From Orobanche coerulescens (lineage: Eukaryota; Streptophyta; Magnoliopsida; Lamiales; Orobanchaceae): a stretch of DNA of 64,000 nt. The position numbers were made by a program, and so were the translations under genes. Under the pieces are notes generated by a model that was given only the letters and a program-made list of their open reading frames with translations, did not search any database and had not been told where the DNA came from. Below, one piece after another: positions 12,053 to 24,178 of the stretch (position 1 is the stretch's first letter; the number at the start of each line of letters is the position of its first letter). The stretch covers positions 45,347,001 to 45,411,000 of the forward strand of contig CM065806.1 in NCBI GenBank assembly GCA_033398695.1, written 5' to 3'.

Positions 12053-12984
12053 CAATTAACATGACACACCAAGGATATCCAAGCAATTTACCCAAAGGCA
12101 ACAAACACAAAGCACGACACAATTGTCGAATCACAATGTACCGAAATGAGATAACATATGTATCTATTTTATCGAAGCACAACAACACCGAGCGTATTCA
12201 TAGAGTTCACTTAATCACTCACGAGACACAACATTCTCAAAACACACGCGTTTTGAAAGAGAGCCTTTGATGAGACTAAACCGAATCTTTTGAAAGTTCA
12301 TTTCAAACAACCAAACAAACACATTTAGACGATCACCGGTCATTACATTCACAAAATAAGAAATGCATGGACAAGGTACTTGCCTCGAATAACCACAAAC
12401 ACAGAGAATTAGCCGAGGTAGGGTGGCACGAACCGACTACGAACCCGCCGACTCCACCGAACGACAACCCGCAACAATAAACTACGAACAACAATAATAA
12501 CAACGAAAATGAATTCCAAAGTACGACCCAAAGCCGCTGAATTCAAGGAACAAACGGTGAAAGTTCAAGGGTTTCCCCCAAAACGGCCAAGAACACGAAT
12601 CGACCTGACAAAAACATGAAAATGAAATTTCCAACCGAAATATGGATGTTCAATCCATAGGATATGTTTAACAACATCATTAACAACAATCGATTCATCA
12701 AAAACGGATGGAAAACGAAATCAAGAGCCAATCCCCCAAAAAATCAACTCGAAGGAAAATCAAGAAATATATCTTGATTCGGCGAAGAACAATGGATTAA
12801 ATGATGTTAAACACATGAATAATACTAAGATTAATCATACCCATCATGGATTAATCAACAATATGGAACGAATCGGACAAAATCCCAAAAACCCCAAAAT
12901 TTCCCAAAGATAGGGTTCTAGGAAATCTAACCTTAATTCGTTGGATCAAAGGATGTTATAGGATGATTAATCAATGATATGAAC

Positions 12985-14148
12985 TGTTGGCCACTAAGTA
13001 TACTGGATACAGCTTGGGAAGTAGTTTAAACAACAAGCTGTACTGATTTTAAATCTGAGTGCGTAGCGGAAGTCTTAGATACAGAAGTTCTTTGTGGATA
13101 CAAAGAACTCGATGTGCAGTGTATACTTAATTAATCACGTAATTAAAACAAGTAAGGCGAAGGTAAATAACACAATATTTAAAGTGGTTCGAGGTAAACC
13201 CCTCTACGTCCACCGGTCCTCCACACAGAGTAAAGTTTATTATAATTACTACGTACACAACTACGTAATTATAACAACACACAATCAATATATCGTTCAC
13301 ACAGATTGATATAAAGATCTTAGCTTCAACCGTTCACACAGATTGGTTTGAGCTAATGCTTTGACTTGCTTCTTCACACACAGTTCTGAAGCTTCGTCTT
13401 CTTCGATGCAAATTCCTTCACACACAGTTCTGGAGTAGCAACGATTACTCAGTCCATACAGGGCTGATCTGGGTTTGTTCAAAGGATAGAACAGGATATG
13501 AACAACAGCTTTGACTTTAAGAGCTTCTAGCTGATGAAGTGTTGTTCAAGATGTTGAGCACTGTATATCTCTTAGATCTGAGTCGCAGTAAACTTCTAGA
13601 GATATGTTTTGCTCTGATAATAACTTTGTTGCTTGATAATTTCGTAACTTGGTAACTGATCTTCAACTCCTTGATGAAATATATATAGTCTTCTAGAAAA
13701 TATATCCATTGAGATAAATCCGTTGAGCAAGATTCCGTTCCAACGGGATGAAAAGCATGATCCGGAATTTGTGGGATTTGAAGATCTGTTGACTGACAGT
13801 ATTTAAATACTTTATCTTTGAGTATTTAAATACTTCTTCATCAACGGGACTTGACTTCTGAAGATTCCTTCTTTGTCCTGTTGAGAGCTGTATGGAAGAT
13901 CACTGTATTGACAGTTCGAGACAGTTTCCATACGTGGTCTTTGTAAGACTTCTTTGCTGTACTGAAAGGTTCCACTATATGCTGGATTCGAGACAGGTCT
14001 TCGATACAGGTTTACACTTCAACTTATCGATACAGTTTCCTTACTGTATTGAGGATTGGCATATATGTCAAAACCTCTTATCAACACAATTCGATACAGG
14101 GATTGATTATCCTGGCTGTTTCGATACAGGGTATTTGTTATCCCAACA
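12985..14148 (-). repeat. Sirevirus 3' LTR
   Basis: Very similar to 24179-25336 with scattered substitutions and small indels, implying a fairly recent insertion. A TATA motif lies on the minus strand near 13678-13690. Upstream of it are two AGTATTTAAATACT palindromes (about 13798-13840) and several CGATACAG/CTGTATCG motifs. Confidence 0.93.
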
Positions 14149-14163
14149 ATTTCCCCCTTTTTG
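14149..14163 (-). other. Sirevirus PPT
   Basis: The minus strand reads AAAAAGGGGGAAAT directly before the 3' LTR start TGTTGGGA, the expected primer site for plus-strand DNA synthesis. Confidence 0.85.
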
Positions 14164-14732
14164 ACAATTCCTAAGACTTTAAAACTTTCAAGTCTTCTTG
14201 ATGATGCCAAAACCTTCTTTATGAAGCGAATGACTTTCTCGATGATTTTTGGCAGATTTCTTGGTCTTCTGTCAAATGGTCTGTCTTTCAGCAACTTAGT
14301 CTAATTTATGAACTGCTTTCGCAAAGTAGTTCGACATCTGACTAAGAATTTTTACAACTTAAGCTTATGATTTGCACGCAGGCACAATCTTACAATGTAT
14401 TCTAAATGCATACAACTGAAGTTATGAACTGTTTGTAGACAAGTTCGTACAGCTTAATTTTTAAACAAGTTTCTATACTTGTGATTGTTATCTCAACAAT
14501 TAAGTTATGTAATCATACATCAACACAGTAGATTACAAGTTTTAATCTTTCAGGACAAGCAAACATTTTTATTGATATTAAAAAAAATAGAGTACACGGT
14601 TTGCTGTTTCGAAGGAAAAAATTACAAACAAAAATTACAAGGATTTAAGCTCCTATAGTCCGCATATCTCCATGACTTTTTCCCTGGGTCATTCTCGGTT
14701 CCACGCCACCAGTGCTGTAGAGAATCGTTGCC

Positions 14733-16028
14733 TCAATCTAGGTATATAGCTCTACCATCGTAGGATCTGTCAAAGGCAAGAATCCAGTCTTCTGGATGGG
14801 TGATCCGATCTCCTCTTCTATGCTTAGATTTCATCTCGATTTGGAGAGGAAGCTTTCCTTCTTCTAACATCTTCGTGAATTTGTCTGCAGCCTCCGCTAA
14901 TGTCTTATAGCTTTTGAAGATGGCGGATTCACTGATGAGTTTAACAAAGTATCTCATCAGTTCATTCTTCCTCCATTGCTTCACCTCTTCGGCAGTTGGA
15001 TGGCGGTTGGTTGGCAGATGAATTTCAGAAGGTCTTTGGATTAAGGTTTGCCACGGGACATTTGGATCATGAAACTCAGGTCGGTAGCCTGAAATCTTAA
15101 AACTTTGAGAGGGAGGGGCTAGCTTGTTCAATGCAGCGGTAATGCTGTCTTGAGCAGCATTAAATTCCCTTTCGTGCTGTAGCCTTATTCTCCTAGATGC
15201 TTCTCTTGCTTCTTCCCCCTTTTTGGCATCATCAAGACGTCCTAGGATCTCTAGTGCGGCATCCTGTTTCGTCTGAATGTTTGTCATTCTTTCTACAAGG
15301 GTGGAAAGCACCTCTGACATATCCTTGATACTTTTGTCGTGGGCTCGAAGATGAGAAGTGGTTTTGATCATAGCAGCTGTGGTCTTGGCCTCAGATATGT
15401 GCGTTTTGGATTCCTCTTCTCTCAGGATCTTTTCTTGCTTCTCTTGCAGATTGGCAAGGGCCTGTTTGAAGACATGGGGCAGGACAATGAAGGCTTCGAC
15501 AACACGAGAGACTTCATGCCTTAAACCTGTCATTTCTTCAACTGCCGATGAGTACATCCAATCTAAAGCTTTTTCGACTGAGTGAAGGGCATTCACTGCA
15601 TCCTGGATGAAGACAGTTTGTAGACCAAGAGCACGCAGACGCTCTTTCCTAGCAGCAGTGCTGGGAGAATCCGGCTTGGCAAAATCTTCGGATCCATTCA
15701 ACCTTATCAGATTCACGGTAGGTCGTGAATTGAGTTGGACATCCTCAGGTACATTACCGTCGTCGGATTCCACTGTTGATGGGGCGGGAGCAGCATTTTC
15801 GGGTTCGGCGGCAGAGGGTGCTGTGTCCTCATGTTGCGAAGGTGCGTCTGTAGACATGGATACAGGAGGGACTGATTCCCCCTGTTGTCTCTCAGCAACA
15901 ACTTCTTCTTCTGCGGCAGCAGGCTCGGGTGCCTGTTCCAAAACTATTTCTTCTTCCTCGACTTGAGGGACTGATTCCTCGTCGTCAGGAATGTTCTCTT
16001 GCTGTGGCGAAGGGGGCTCACTTCGACT
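14733..16028 (-). pseudogene. Sirevirus 3' ORF, distal part (coiled-coil, acidic N-terminus)
   Basis: This frame is open from 16028 (first stop upstream at 16029-16031) to the stop at 14733-14735. It has no ATG at its head; the first internal Met is near 15857. The N-terminal ~130 residues are acidic and rich in Pro, Ala, Ser and Glu. The middle is heavily charged and likely coiled coil (EKALDWMYSSAVEEM, LQEKQEKILREEESK, LSTLVERMTNIQTKQDA). Its 5' end overlaps the 3' end of the 602-residue ORF in another frame by about 85 bases, so both may once have been one ORF of about 1,000 codons split by a frameshift. Product and role unknown; in Sireviruses such ORFs have been called envelope-like without proof. 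Confidence 0.6.
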
Positions 16029-17752
16029 TCATGGCCCTTCGTCATCCTTGGGTTGAGAGGCATCTCTGTCTTGAGCCTCTTCACACGACTCATTCTCAGA
16101 CCAGCTTGTAAAGCATCGTCATTGTCGTCTGAGTCATCGTCATCTTTTGGATTTTGGGGAGAGTCCTCGGACTTATCTTTTCCTTTTCTCCTTGCGTCAG
16201 ATTTTTGCAATAAATGGCTTTCAATCAATTCTTTGCAGTAGAGATTGTCCCATTGAATCAAGGCTTCAACTTGTGTTGAGTCCGTCACTTCCAATACAAA
16301 TCTCTCTTCGTGGCTCCAGTCGCTCCAGTTGTATAAGGTGTCATACGGAGCTAGCCTGTAGCTTTTCCATTTAAGGAATCTTTCATAAGCATGATCAATC
16401 TGCACAGAGAGAAGGGTTTTGTTGATAATGGCGTCCGGGGAGGGACTACGTACAACGTCTGAATCCGCTGTAGCGAGGGGTTCCTCTACAGGTGTGGGAT
16501 CCTGTAAGGAAGTGGGATTCCTTACAGGAGATGGTGCCCCGAAGGAAGGTGGATCCTGTACGGGTGTGGAATCCCGCATAGGAGAAGTAGCTGTTGGCTC
16601 CAAAGGGGCAGCCGACTCGCTAGAGTCTTCTAAGTTGGCAGATGTCCGATCATCCGTCTTAGCCGCCAAAGGCTCAGGATCTACTGTCGATACAGTAGCG
16701 GGCACCTCTTCCACAGGGGTTGGGCCCTGGGGTAGTTGTTCAGTGGGTTGCGCCACAGTAGAAACTTCCTCAGAGGTTTTGGTGGAATTAGCTTTAGAAA
16801 GCCTCCTTAGCTTCCTTTTCGGCTTCTCACCAGCAGTAGGTGTCTTGCTGTGAGATCTTTTCCTCTTCCTTGAAGACTCCACATCCTGGGATTTCAAAGA
16901 AATATCCCTTGGATCTTCAGACACGGGCATACTTAGAATTTTAGGGTGGTTACAGACCAGAGTGCTCTGGTTATACGCCGAAGGCTTGACGCCTCCTAAG
17001 TATATCCGGGAGCTGTTTTTCTTCGCATTAGCGGATTGCGAAAGTCCGCATTTCGTCAAAATATGGTTTAAAATTAAACCAAATGACTTCTTTTGAGTGG
17101 CAGGCTTGGATACTTCTTCCTGCAATCGCTTCAAGATTATCTGGCACCAATTGACCTTTTCACAGGTCAAAATTGCAACCATCATCCTAAATCTCAGATT
17201 TGTGCACATTTCGAATGCACCAGTTCGATTCTCGATGATCCTGCAGCAAAAATCATGTAAATACACGTATGGCAAACAAAAATTCTTTTTGTGACATGTG
17301 GTGTGAACCACGTCAACAACAGTTGAGCCGGTGAACAGCCCATAGTACTTCGTTATCAGCTCTTGAGACCCAAAAGTCTCAAGTTCTTCCATGGTAAGGC
17401 CCTCAGCAGGTAGCCTGTAAATGTTCTGAGGAAGATCTCGGTCGATACAGATCTCCACTCCTTGAATGATAGCGGTAATGTCAGCAACGTGACCTCCCTG
17501 GGCCAGCGACAAAAAGCGAACGGCGGCGTTGAGGTAAAAGTCCTCAACCAGGTGAACATCGTATTTCTCAGCGGTTTGACTCCCAAGGCGGTAGAGACCT
17601 TGCTGACGGAGTCGGGTGATGATGAGCTCCATGGGTTTGACGTGATTTGTTTCAGCGAGAATGCGTTCGATGACGACAGATCTTGAGAAGATCCGTCCAT
17701 CGATGATGTTCGCGGATTTCTTGAGTGCGGGAGAAGATGTCTGACGAGCCAT
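15944..17752 (-). CDS. Sirevirus extra ORF downstream of pol, 602 aa
   Basis: Starts at ATG 17752 and is uninterrupted, unlike gag-pol of the same element. The N-terminal ~250 residues look globular (VEDFYLNAAVRFLSLA, CIDRDLPQNIYRLPAEG, CEKVNWCQIILKRLQEE), loosely resembling the 'putative plant transposon protein' domain found in retroelement accessory ORFs. A basic stretch near residue 295-325 (SRKRKRSHSK, KPKRKLRR) could be a nuclear localisation signal. It is followed by Pro/Ser/Thr/Glu-rich low complexity with imperfect PTPVEEP-type repeats. I see no signal peptide, membrane anchor or fusion motif, which argues against a true envelope protein. It ends in a frame different from the next ORF. 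Confidence 0.75.
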   Translation of the reverse strand: MARQTSSPALKKSANIIDGRIFSRSVVIERILAETNHVKPMELIITRLRQQGLYRLGSQTAEKYDVHLVEDFYLNAAVRFLSLAQGGHVADITAIIQGVEICIDRDLPQNIYRLPAEGLTMEELETFGSQELITKYYGLFTGSTVVDVVHTTCHKKNFCLPYVYLHDFCCRIIENRTGAFEMCTNLRFRMMVAILTCEKVNWCQIILKRLQEEVSKPATQKKSFGLILNHILTKCGLSQSANAKKNSSRIYLGGVKPSAYNQSTLVCNHPKILSMPVSEDPRDISLKSQDVESSRKRKRSHSKTPTAGEKPKRKLRRLSKANSTKTSEEVSTVAQPTEQLPQGPTPVEEVPATVSTVDPEPLAAKTDDRTSANLEDSSESAAPLEPTATSPMRDSTPVQDPPSFGAPSPVRNPTSLQDPTPVEEPLATADSDVVRSPSPDAIINKTLLSVQIDHAYERFLKWKSYRLAPYDTLYNWSDWSHEERFVLEVTDSTQVEALIQWDNLYCKELIESHLLQKSDARRKGKDKSEDSPQNPKDDDDSDDNDDALQAGLRMSRVKRLKTEMPLNPRMTKGHEVEVSPLRHSKRTFLTTRNQSLKSRKKK

Positions 17753-18275
17753 TGATGATTGTTCAAGAAAATGTGAAAGAGAATAAACGAAATTTGCAGT
17801 AAAACGCAGAAAACTTTGTAGGCTGTATTTGCTTGAGTACTCTTAAATTTTGCAGAAAGCGTAAAGAGTCTCTAATGGCAGTATCAGTCCTTTTATAGTG
17901 GGCGGCGAAGTAGGGTTTTCCAGAGTACGAATGGTCAGATTTTAAGGGATGGGAACCGGTTTTTGAAACGAACGGTCACGATGAACTGAGTGTAACTGGT
18001 ACACTTATCCACGGAATATTAAAATATGAGCGGGTCCCACTTCTGACATTTCTTGTTACCCTAAATGCCTGAAACGGCGGTTTTAAAACATTAAACAATT
18101 TGAAAACATCGCGGCTTTTGAGATTCAGTTGTCCAGATGTCGTGTAAGGCATTTAATGTAAATGACGTTTGACATAAAGACAGGGCACGTGGACAAAAAT
18201 CATTTTAAAATGAAATAATATAATATAATATTCACTGAATCGAAATCCTATAGTATGTGCTGTATCCGCGACGAT

Positions 18276-18505
18276 ACAGCGTTCCCCCTTAAAAGGTACA
18301 TATAGGTTTTAATTCCATACAGCAACTTTTGGATTAATGCTGTATTCATGGGTCATACTGTATTCCCCCTTAATTATTGCACACGTCAGCTGTAGGATGA
18401 TTCATATGTCTTTGTTCCTTACAGTGCTGTATTGAAGGCTCTGAGTGTACAAATAATTAACGGTGGATACTGTATTCTTGGGTCTTACAGCATTCCCCCT
18501 CAATT
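18276..18505 (-). other. Repeated polypurine motifs between pol and the 3' ORFs
   Basis: Three TTCCCCCTTA-like sites (about 18281-18292, 18361-18373, 18490-18501) read AAGGGGGAA on the minus strand, like the true PPT at 14149. Each follows GATACAG- or TACAG-type sequence. Sireviruses are known for multiple PPT-like motifs, so this supports the assignment. They could act as secondary priming sites. Confidence 0.55.
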
Positions 18506-18528
18506 GTTGAGTAAAAACAGTAGATTAC

Positions 18529-21500
18529 TTACGAGTGGTGTAGCATTCCCAATTCTTGTCTAAGCATGTTGAATCTTGCTGTGTCGAGAGGCTTGGTGAA
18601 GATGTCGGCCAACTGAATATCTGTATGAACCTTTTCGAGCCGAACATCCTTGTTCTCGACATGATTCCTTATGAAATGATGCTTCATGTTGATATGCTTA
18701 GGGCGCGAGTGCAGGACAGGATTGTGCGTTATTGCAATTGCACTTGTGCTATCACAAATGATTGGCGTCTCTCTGGCTTCAATTCCATAATCCGACAACT
18801 GCTGCTGCATCCAAAGGATCTGCATACAGCAACTACCAGCAGCATAGTATTCTGATTCAGCCGTGGAAAGTGAGTTAGCCAATTGCTTCTTACTGAAGCA
18901 AGAAACGAGTCTAGGTCCAAGAAAGTTACAAGTTCAACTTGTACTCTTCCTATCTAGCTTGCAGCCTCCGAGATCCGAGTCGCTGTATCCAACTAAATCG
19001 AATCCGCCTTCTTTAGGATACCATAGTCCAACATCGACTGTTCCTTTAATGTACTTCAGGATTCGTTTAGATGTATTGAAGTGTGATTCCTTAGGTGCTA
19101 CTTGATATCTCGCACACACTCCAACAGCAAACTGGATATCGGGTTTGCTAGCCGTTAGGTACTGGAGCGAACCAATGAGCTTCCTGTAGAGTGATTGGTC
19201 AAACGGCTTTCCGGCTTCATCAGCACTAATTTGCACGGAAGTGCTCATGGGGGTTGGCGATGATTTGGAAGTGTTCATTCCAAATTTGTTGAGAAGCTCC
19301 TTGCTGTATTTTTCCTGGTTGATGAAAATACCTGTAGGCAACTGCTTTACCTGCAAACCTAGGAAATAACTAAGTTCTCCTATCATACTCATTTCAAATT
19401 TACTTTGCATGAGATGAGAGAACCTTTGACACAAAGCAAGGTTAGTTGAACCAAAAATTATATCATCTACATAAATTTGCACCATTAGAAGGTCATCACC
19501 TTCCTGTATTTTGGACAATGTCTTGTCCGCAGCACCTTTCTCAAATCCATTGTCGGTTAGATACTGGGACAGGGTCTCATACCAGGCTCTAGGGGCTTGC
19601 TTAAGTCCATACAGTGCTTTCCTTAGCCTGTATACTAGGTCGATACCGTCTGTGTTGGCAAATCCTGGTGGTTGATCAACATAAACTTCTTCGGCAAGGT
19701 CTCCATTTAGGAATGCACTTTTGACGTCCATTTGATATACAATGAAGCTCTTATGGGCGGAAAAGGCTAAAAATATCCTAATGGCTTCTAGTCTGGCTAC
19801 AGGGGCAAAGGTTTCATCATAGTCAATGCCTTCTTCCTGGATATAGCCTTATGCGACTATCCTTGATTTGTTCCTTATAATAATTCCATTTCGATCCTTT
19901 TTGTTTCGAAACACCCATTTGGTTCCTATAACCGATTGATGTGTAGGTCTGGGTACAAGATACCATACATTGTTTCTTTCGAAACTGTTAAGCTCTTCTT
20001 CCATAGATGTTATCCAATGAGAATTATTAAGAGCGTCTATGGTCGAAACAGGTTCGGACTGGGCTAAGAATACAGCAATAGTGCACATATTGAGTCTTCT
20101 AAGCTCGAATTGAGATTTCCATTCAGGAAACTGTGATATCTCAGTATCTAGTTCTTCTTGTGCACAAAGTACATTTCCTTGTGTACTCTGTTTTCTCCTA
20201 AGTGTAGAAACACCAGCATCTATGTTTCTAATGATCAGCTCTTGCGGGTGATCTCTCAACCATCTTCGGTCGGGTTCTAATTCAGGGTCCCGTATAGTAT
20301 CGAGAGTTTCTGTAGATACAGCTTCAGCTTGTACAGCGTCGGCTTTATCTACGTCGATTCTTACAGCTGCGGGGTTCATTTCTAGGTCAACAACAGGTTC
20401 TATGGGAGTTGGAGGATCTAAGATAGAGAGATGTTGGATGTTCTGAGTAATATCATCTACTCCTGTAGGGTCATGATGAGGTTCGTCGAACACTACATGA
20501 ACTGATTCCTCGATCGTCAGCTTCCTTTTATTAAAGATCCTGTAAGCTTTGCTGACGGAGGAGTATCCTACAAATATTCCTTCATCTGATTTCTCATCAA
20601 AGGTTCTAAGTTGATCCTTCCCATTATTCAACACATAACACCTGCATCCAAAAATGTGAAAATATGAAACTAACGGAGTTTTGTTGTTCCATACCTCATA
20701 TGCTGTTTTGTTGTGGTGCTTGTTGACGATATAGCGGTTTTGAGTGTAGCATGCTGTATTGGTTGCTTCACCCCATAAACGCTGTGGCAACTTGCTTGCG
20801 GCGATCATTGTCCTTGTTGCTTCTTTCAGCGTCCTATTCTTTCGCTCGGCAACACCATTTTGTTGAGGTGTACGGGCAGCTGAGTATTCGTGTTGTATTC
20901 CATTTTCCGAATAGTGTTGCTCTATAAAGCGGTTAGTAAATTCTGTACCTCTGTCGGAACGAATGGACACGATACTCAATGCCTTTTCATTTTGAAGCTT
21001 TCTCAGGAGCTCGGGCAGCTTTGATGTTGTTTCCTTCTTCTTGCTTAGGAAAATTGTCCAAGCATACCTGGAGTAATCATCAACAACAACAAGACAATAT
21101 TTCTTACCTTCCAAACTTACTGGGTCTACAGGACCTTCGAGATCCATATGTAGCATCTCCAACACTCTTTGGGTTGAAAGGTAGGATTTTCTCTTTAGGG
21201 TTGACTTGATTTGCTTGCCTTTCTGACACGGTCCGTAGACACTGTCCTTTTTGAATGATACGTTTGGCAATCCTCTTACCATTCCCTGTCTTGAGAGCTT
21301 GTTGATCGTCTTGAAGTTGACGTGAGACATCCTCTTGTGCCATAACCAGCTGAGATCTGCAGTGCCTTTGGCAACAAAGCATGGAATTGAGGAGCTCATA
21401 GGCTTCCAGTCAGCAATATACATGTTACCTGATCTGCTTCCTGTAAGCACAACTTCTTTGGTCTGAATGTTCTTGACTCTACAGCGATCTATATAGAATT

Positions 21501-23712
21501 TCACCGAGAACTGTTTATCACAGAATTGGCTAATACTAAGTAGATTGTACTGTAAGCCTTCAACATATGCAACATCGGTGACTTTGAATTTTCCGACAAG
21601 TAGGTTTCCTTTCCCTCTTGTTCTTCCTTTAGATTTATCACCGAAACGAACTTTTGGACCGCGACCTTCTACAAAATCTGATAGCTTGGTTCTATCTCTG
21701 GTCATGTGCCGAGAGCATCCACTATCAAAGTACCAGGTGTCCTCCTCTAGGATGTCCTGTATGCAAAGAGATTAAGTAGATTTAGGTCCCCTTTGATTTT
21801 TGGGTCCATATATGTTAGTTCCTCTAGGTACCCAAGTTTTCCTGACAGCAATTGGTTTACTGTAGGTTACATTCGGTACAGTGTTGCGATATCTACATAG
21901 GGCATATCCGTAGTCGCTATAACCATGATAATTATTATGCATGTAAAATTCAGGGTTATTATTATTAATCCAGTACGAGTGCCGTCTTGGAGGTGGAGCA
22001 ATTTTCTTTAGCCTAACAGCTTGCCTTCTGGGTCTCCAGTTGGATTCCCAACGCTGTTGTTGATACTGAGCGGACACCTGCTGTCTCGAGGAATAACGGG
22101 GCTCCTGTATCCAATACCTCAGCGTGCTGTACTGATAGTACTTCCGTGCGGGCCTTTGGTATTTGGATACAGCCTTCCTTCTGAATGGCTGTTGGCGCTG
22201 TTGATATGCTCGGGGAGCATGCTGTTGAGTGCGCCTTTTAGGTCTGAATGGCTGGTGATTCCGCTGTCTGGAATAGGATTGTGGTGGCGGAATGGCAGCC
22301 TTTGCTGTTCGCTGTGCAACAGGTTCCTTCACAAGACTCGAAATTTCTTTCGATACAGGAATGTGTTCCACACTCTTGACGAACACTGTACTAGTTTTCC
22401 CTTTGTTTGAACATGAGCTGTATCCTAAGCCACTTTTATCATGAGCATGTTTCCCAGTGCTCATAATTTCTTCCATTCTTTTGGACGATTTCTCGAACGA
22501 TTTCAGAGTGGTCTCAAGTTCAATTTCTCGTTTTTCGAGAGTTGTGACTTTGGCTTGAAGTAGAACCAAATCATTTGTCTTGCTCTCGTTGTGAGTTTTA
22601 ACCTCACTTAGTTCATGAGCAAGTTGATGATTGCTCTCCATGAGTTTTTCAAAATCGACTTTGCTGGTTTCACAATCAAGAGACATATTTTCATAATTTA
22701 TTTTCAGCAAGTCATTTTCATCTTTCAGCTCTAGGTTAGACAGTTGGAGCTGTATATTCTCATTTTTCAATGTCTCATGGGCCTTTTGAATGTTTTTAAA
22801 TTCATTCATCATGTTTTCAAAGGTATGAGATGCATTTGATGGAATAGCTGAGGTTGAACTTACCTCATCATCGCTATCTTCACCTTCCGGAATGTCCTTG
22901 GCCATAAAGCACATATATGCTTTATCATCGAACTCATCATCAGATGAATCACTTTCAGTGACCACCTGAAGACATTCTTCTGATTTGGATGGTGTGGGGA
23001 AGGCTTCTGATTCTCCAATCAGGGCCTTGAGCTTGTTTTTCCAAGCACGTCTTCTTTCATGTCTCTCTTGTTGCTCGGCCTCCGGCAACCTTTGAACTTT
23101 GGGATGAGGACATTTATTTGCATAATGCCCTGGTTTCCTGCAAATATAGCACAGGTTAGCATCGCCGGATGAAGTTTCGGTACTTACCTTGTGGACAGGT
23201 TTGGGCCTGTAGGGAGTCTTTCCAGACTACTTGATGAACTTTTTGAATTGGTGCATGAGAAGCGCCATTTCATCTTGAGACAGGATGTCGTCGTCACTGT
23301 CAGCATTCTTGTGACTAGGCTTCGACGAGCTGGGCATGCTGTGTCGACGATTCGATACAGCGGCTAGTGTTGTGACCTTTGAAGGAGATTCTTCAGCTTT
23401 TTCTCTTCTGTCAATATCATACTCAAAAGCTTTGAGGTCAGAGAAGAGATCAAAAGTAGATATTTCATTAAGATTGCAAGTTACACGCATAGCTGTGGTC
23501 TTAATGTCCCATCGGGCAGGGAGAGATCTGGAAATTTTTAAATTCTTCTCCTTTTGGGTATAAATTTTGCCCAAAGCTTCAAGTTCACCAACAATACCAG
23601 TGAATCTGAGGTCAAGTTCCTCAAGTGTCTCAGTTGGTTTCATTTCAAAAGATTCAAATTCTTTGAGTCGGTTTTGAAATTTTGTTTTCTTTTGAGAGCT
23701 CGGTTCCCTCAC
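18529..23712 (-). pseudogene. Sirevirus gag C-terminus and pol (zinc knuckle, PR, IN, RT, RNase H)
   Basis: One frame throughout, with stops at 23227-23229 (TAG), 21772-21774 (TAA), 19849-19851 (TAA) and 18934-18936 (TGA). In order: gag UBN2-like region; CCHC knuckle CYICRKPGHYANKC (about 23125-23165); a long coiled-coil and Gln/Arg-rich spacer; protease YFDSGCSRHM (about 21715-21740); pre-integrase zinc domain LWHKRMSHV...VYGPCQKGK; integrase DDE core (MDLEGP, RSDRGTEF, PQQNGVAERKNR); RT ([32 protein letters not shown]); RNase H (TAESEYYAA, ICDSTSAIAI). The first Cys of the pre-integrase CxxC is replaced by Tyr. Stops at conserved positions show recent point-mutation decay of an otherwise full-length polyprotein. 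Confidence 0.93.
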
Positions 23713-23726
23713 AAATCATCTTGAGT

Positions 23727-24059
23727 TTATCCCATTTCCTTGGTGATTTGACTCTTTACCTTCGAGAACGTGCCTTTGTCAAGAGTGACAAATAACGTGT
23801 TCTTAGCCACATTGTCGAGGTTGGCTCGCTTTCTTTCATCTGTGGTCCATTGCTCGCGTTCCTTCTCGAGCATCTCAGCATGGGCTTGGCCTTCAATCCT
23901 TGTGGCCGTGTTTACCTTCATGATCTTGATAGGGCCATCCTGTATAACAAAAATCATCTTTTCGTGCATTGCTGCAAGATGAGCCTCCATCCTAATTCTC
24001 CAATCATCAAATTCGTTAATAGAGAACATAGGCACTTTGTTGATCATAGATGTATCCAT
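23727..24059 (-). pseudogene. Sirevirus gag N-terminus, frameshifted from the rest
   Basis: The best start is the ATG at 24059-24057 (MDTSMINKVPMFSINEFDDW). The stretch FDDWRIRMEAHLAAMHEK and VAKNTLFVTLDKGTFSKV are typical of the copia gag domain near UBN2/DUF4219. It ends at a TGA after KEMG and is offset by two bases from the following gag-pol frame, so a small indel lies between 23712 and 23727. Confidence 0.88.
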
Positions 24060-24166
24060 GTGAAAATAAAGAAATGAAAGAGACTGTTTTAAAGAGTAAG
24101 TGATTTTGGATCTGATTCGGTTAAAAATACGACTGATTCTTTTTAGAATCAACCTCTCCGATACCA

Positions 24167-24178
24167 CTTGTTGGCCAC
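24167..24178 (-). other. Sirevirus PBS
   Basis: The minus strand reads AGTGGTATCGGAGAGG directly after the 5' LTR, a tRNA-Met-type primer site with a one-base deviation (TGGTATCGGAG). Confidence 0.85.

Noticed and set aside
11720..12055. Minus-strand ORF of 111 codons with repeated segments (also 29666-30100 and 35503-35781)
   Set aside because: It is a read-through of the ~109-bp LTR repeat; frame and length vary between copies and no domain is recognisable.
16419..16853. Plus-strand ORF of 144 codons
   Set aside because: Antisense shadow of the Sirevirus 602-codon ORF; its Ser/Gly/Val pattern mirrors the Pro/Thr-rich region of the real frame.
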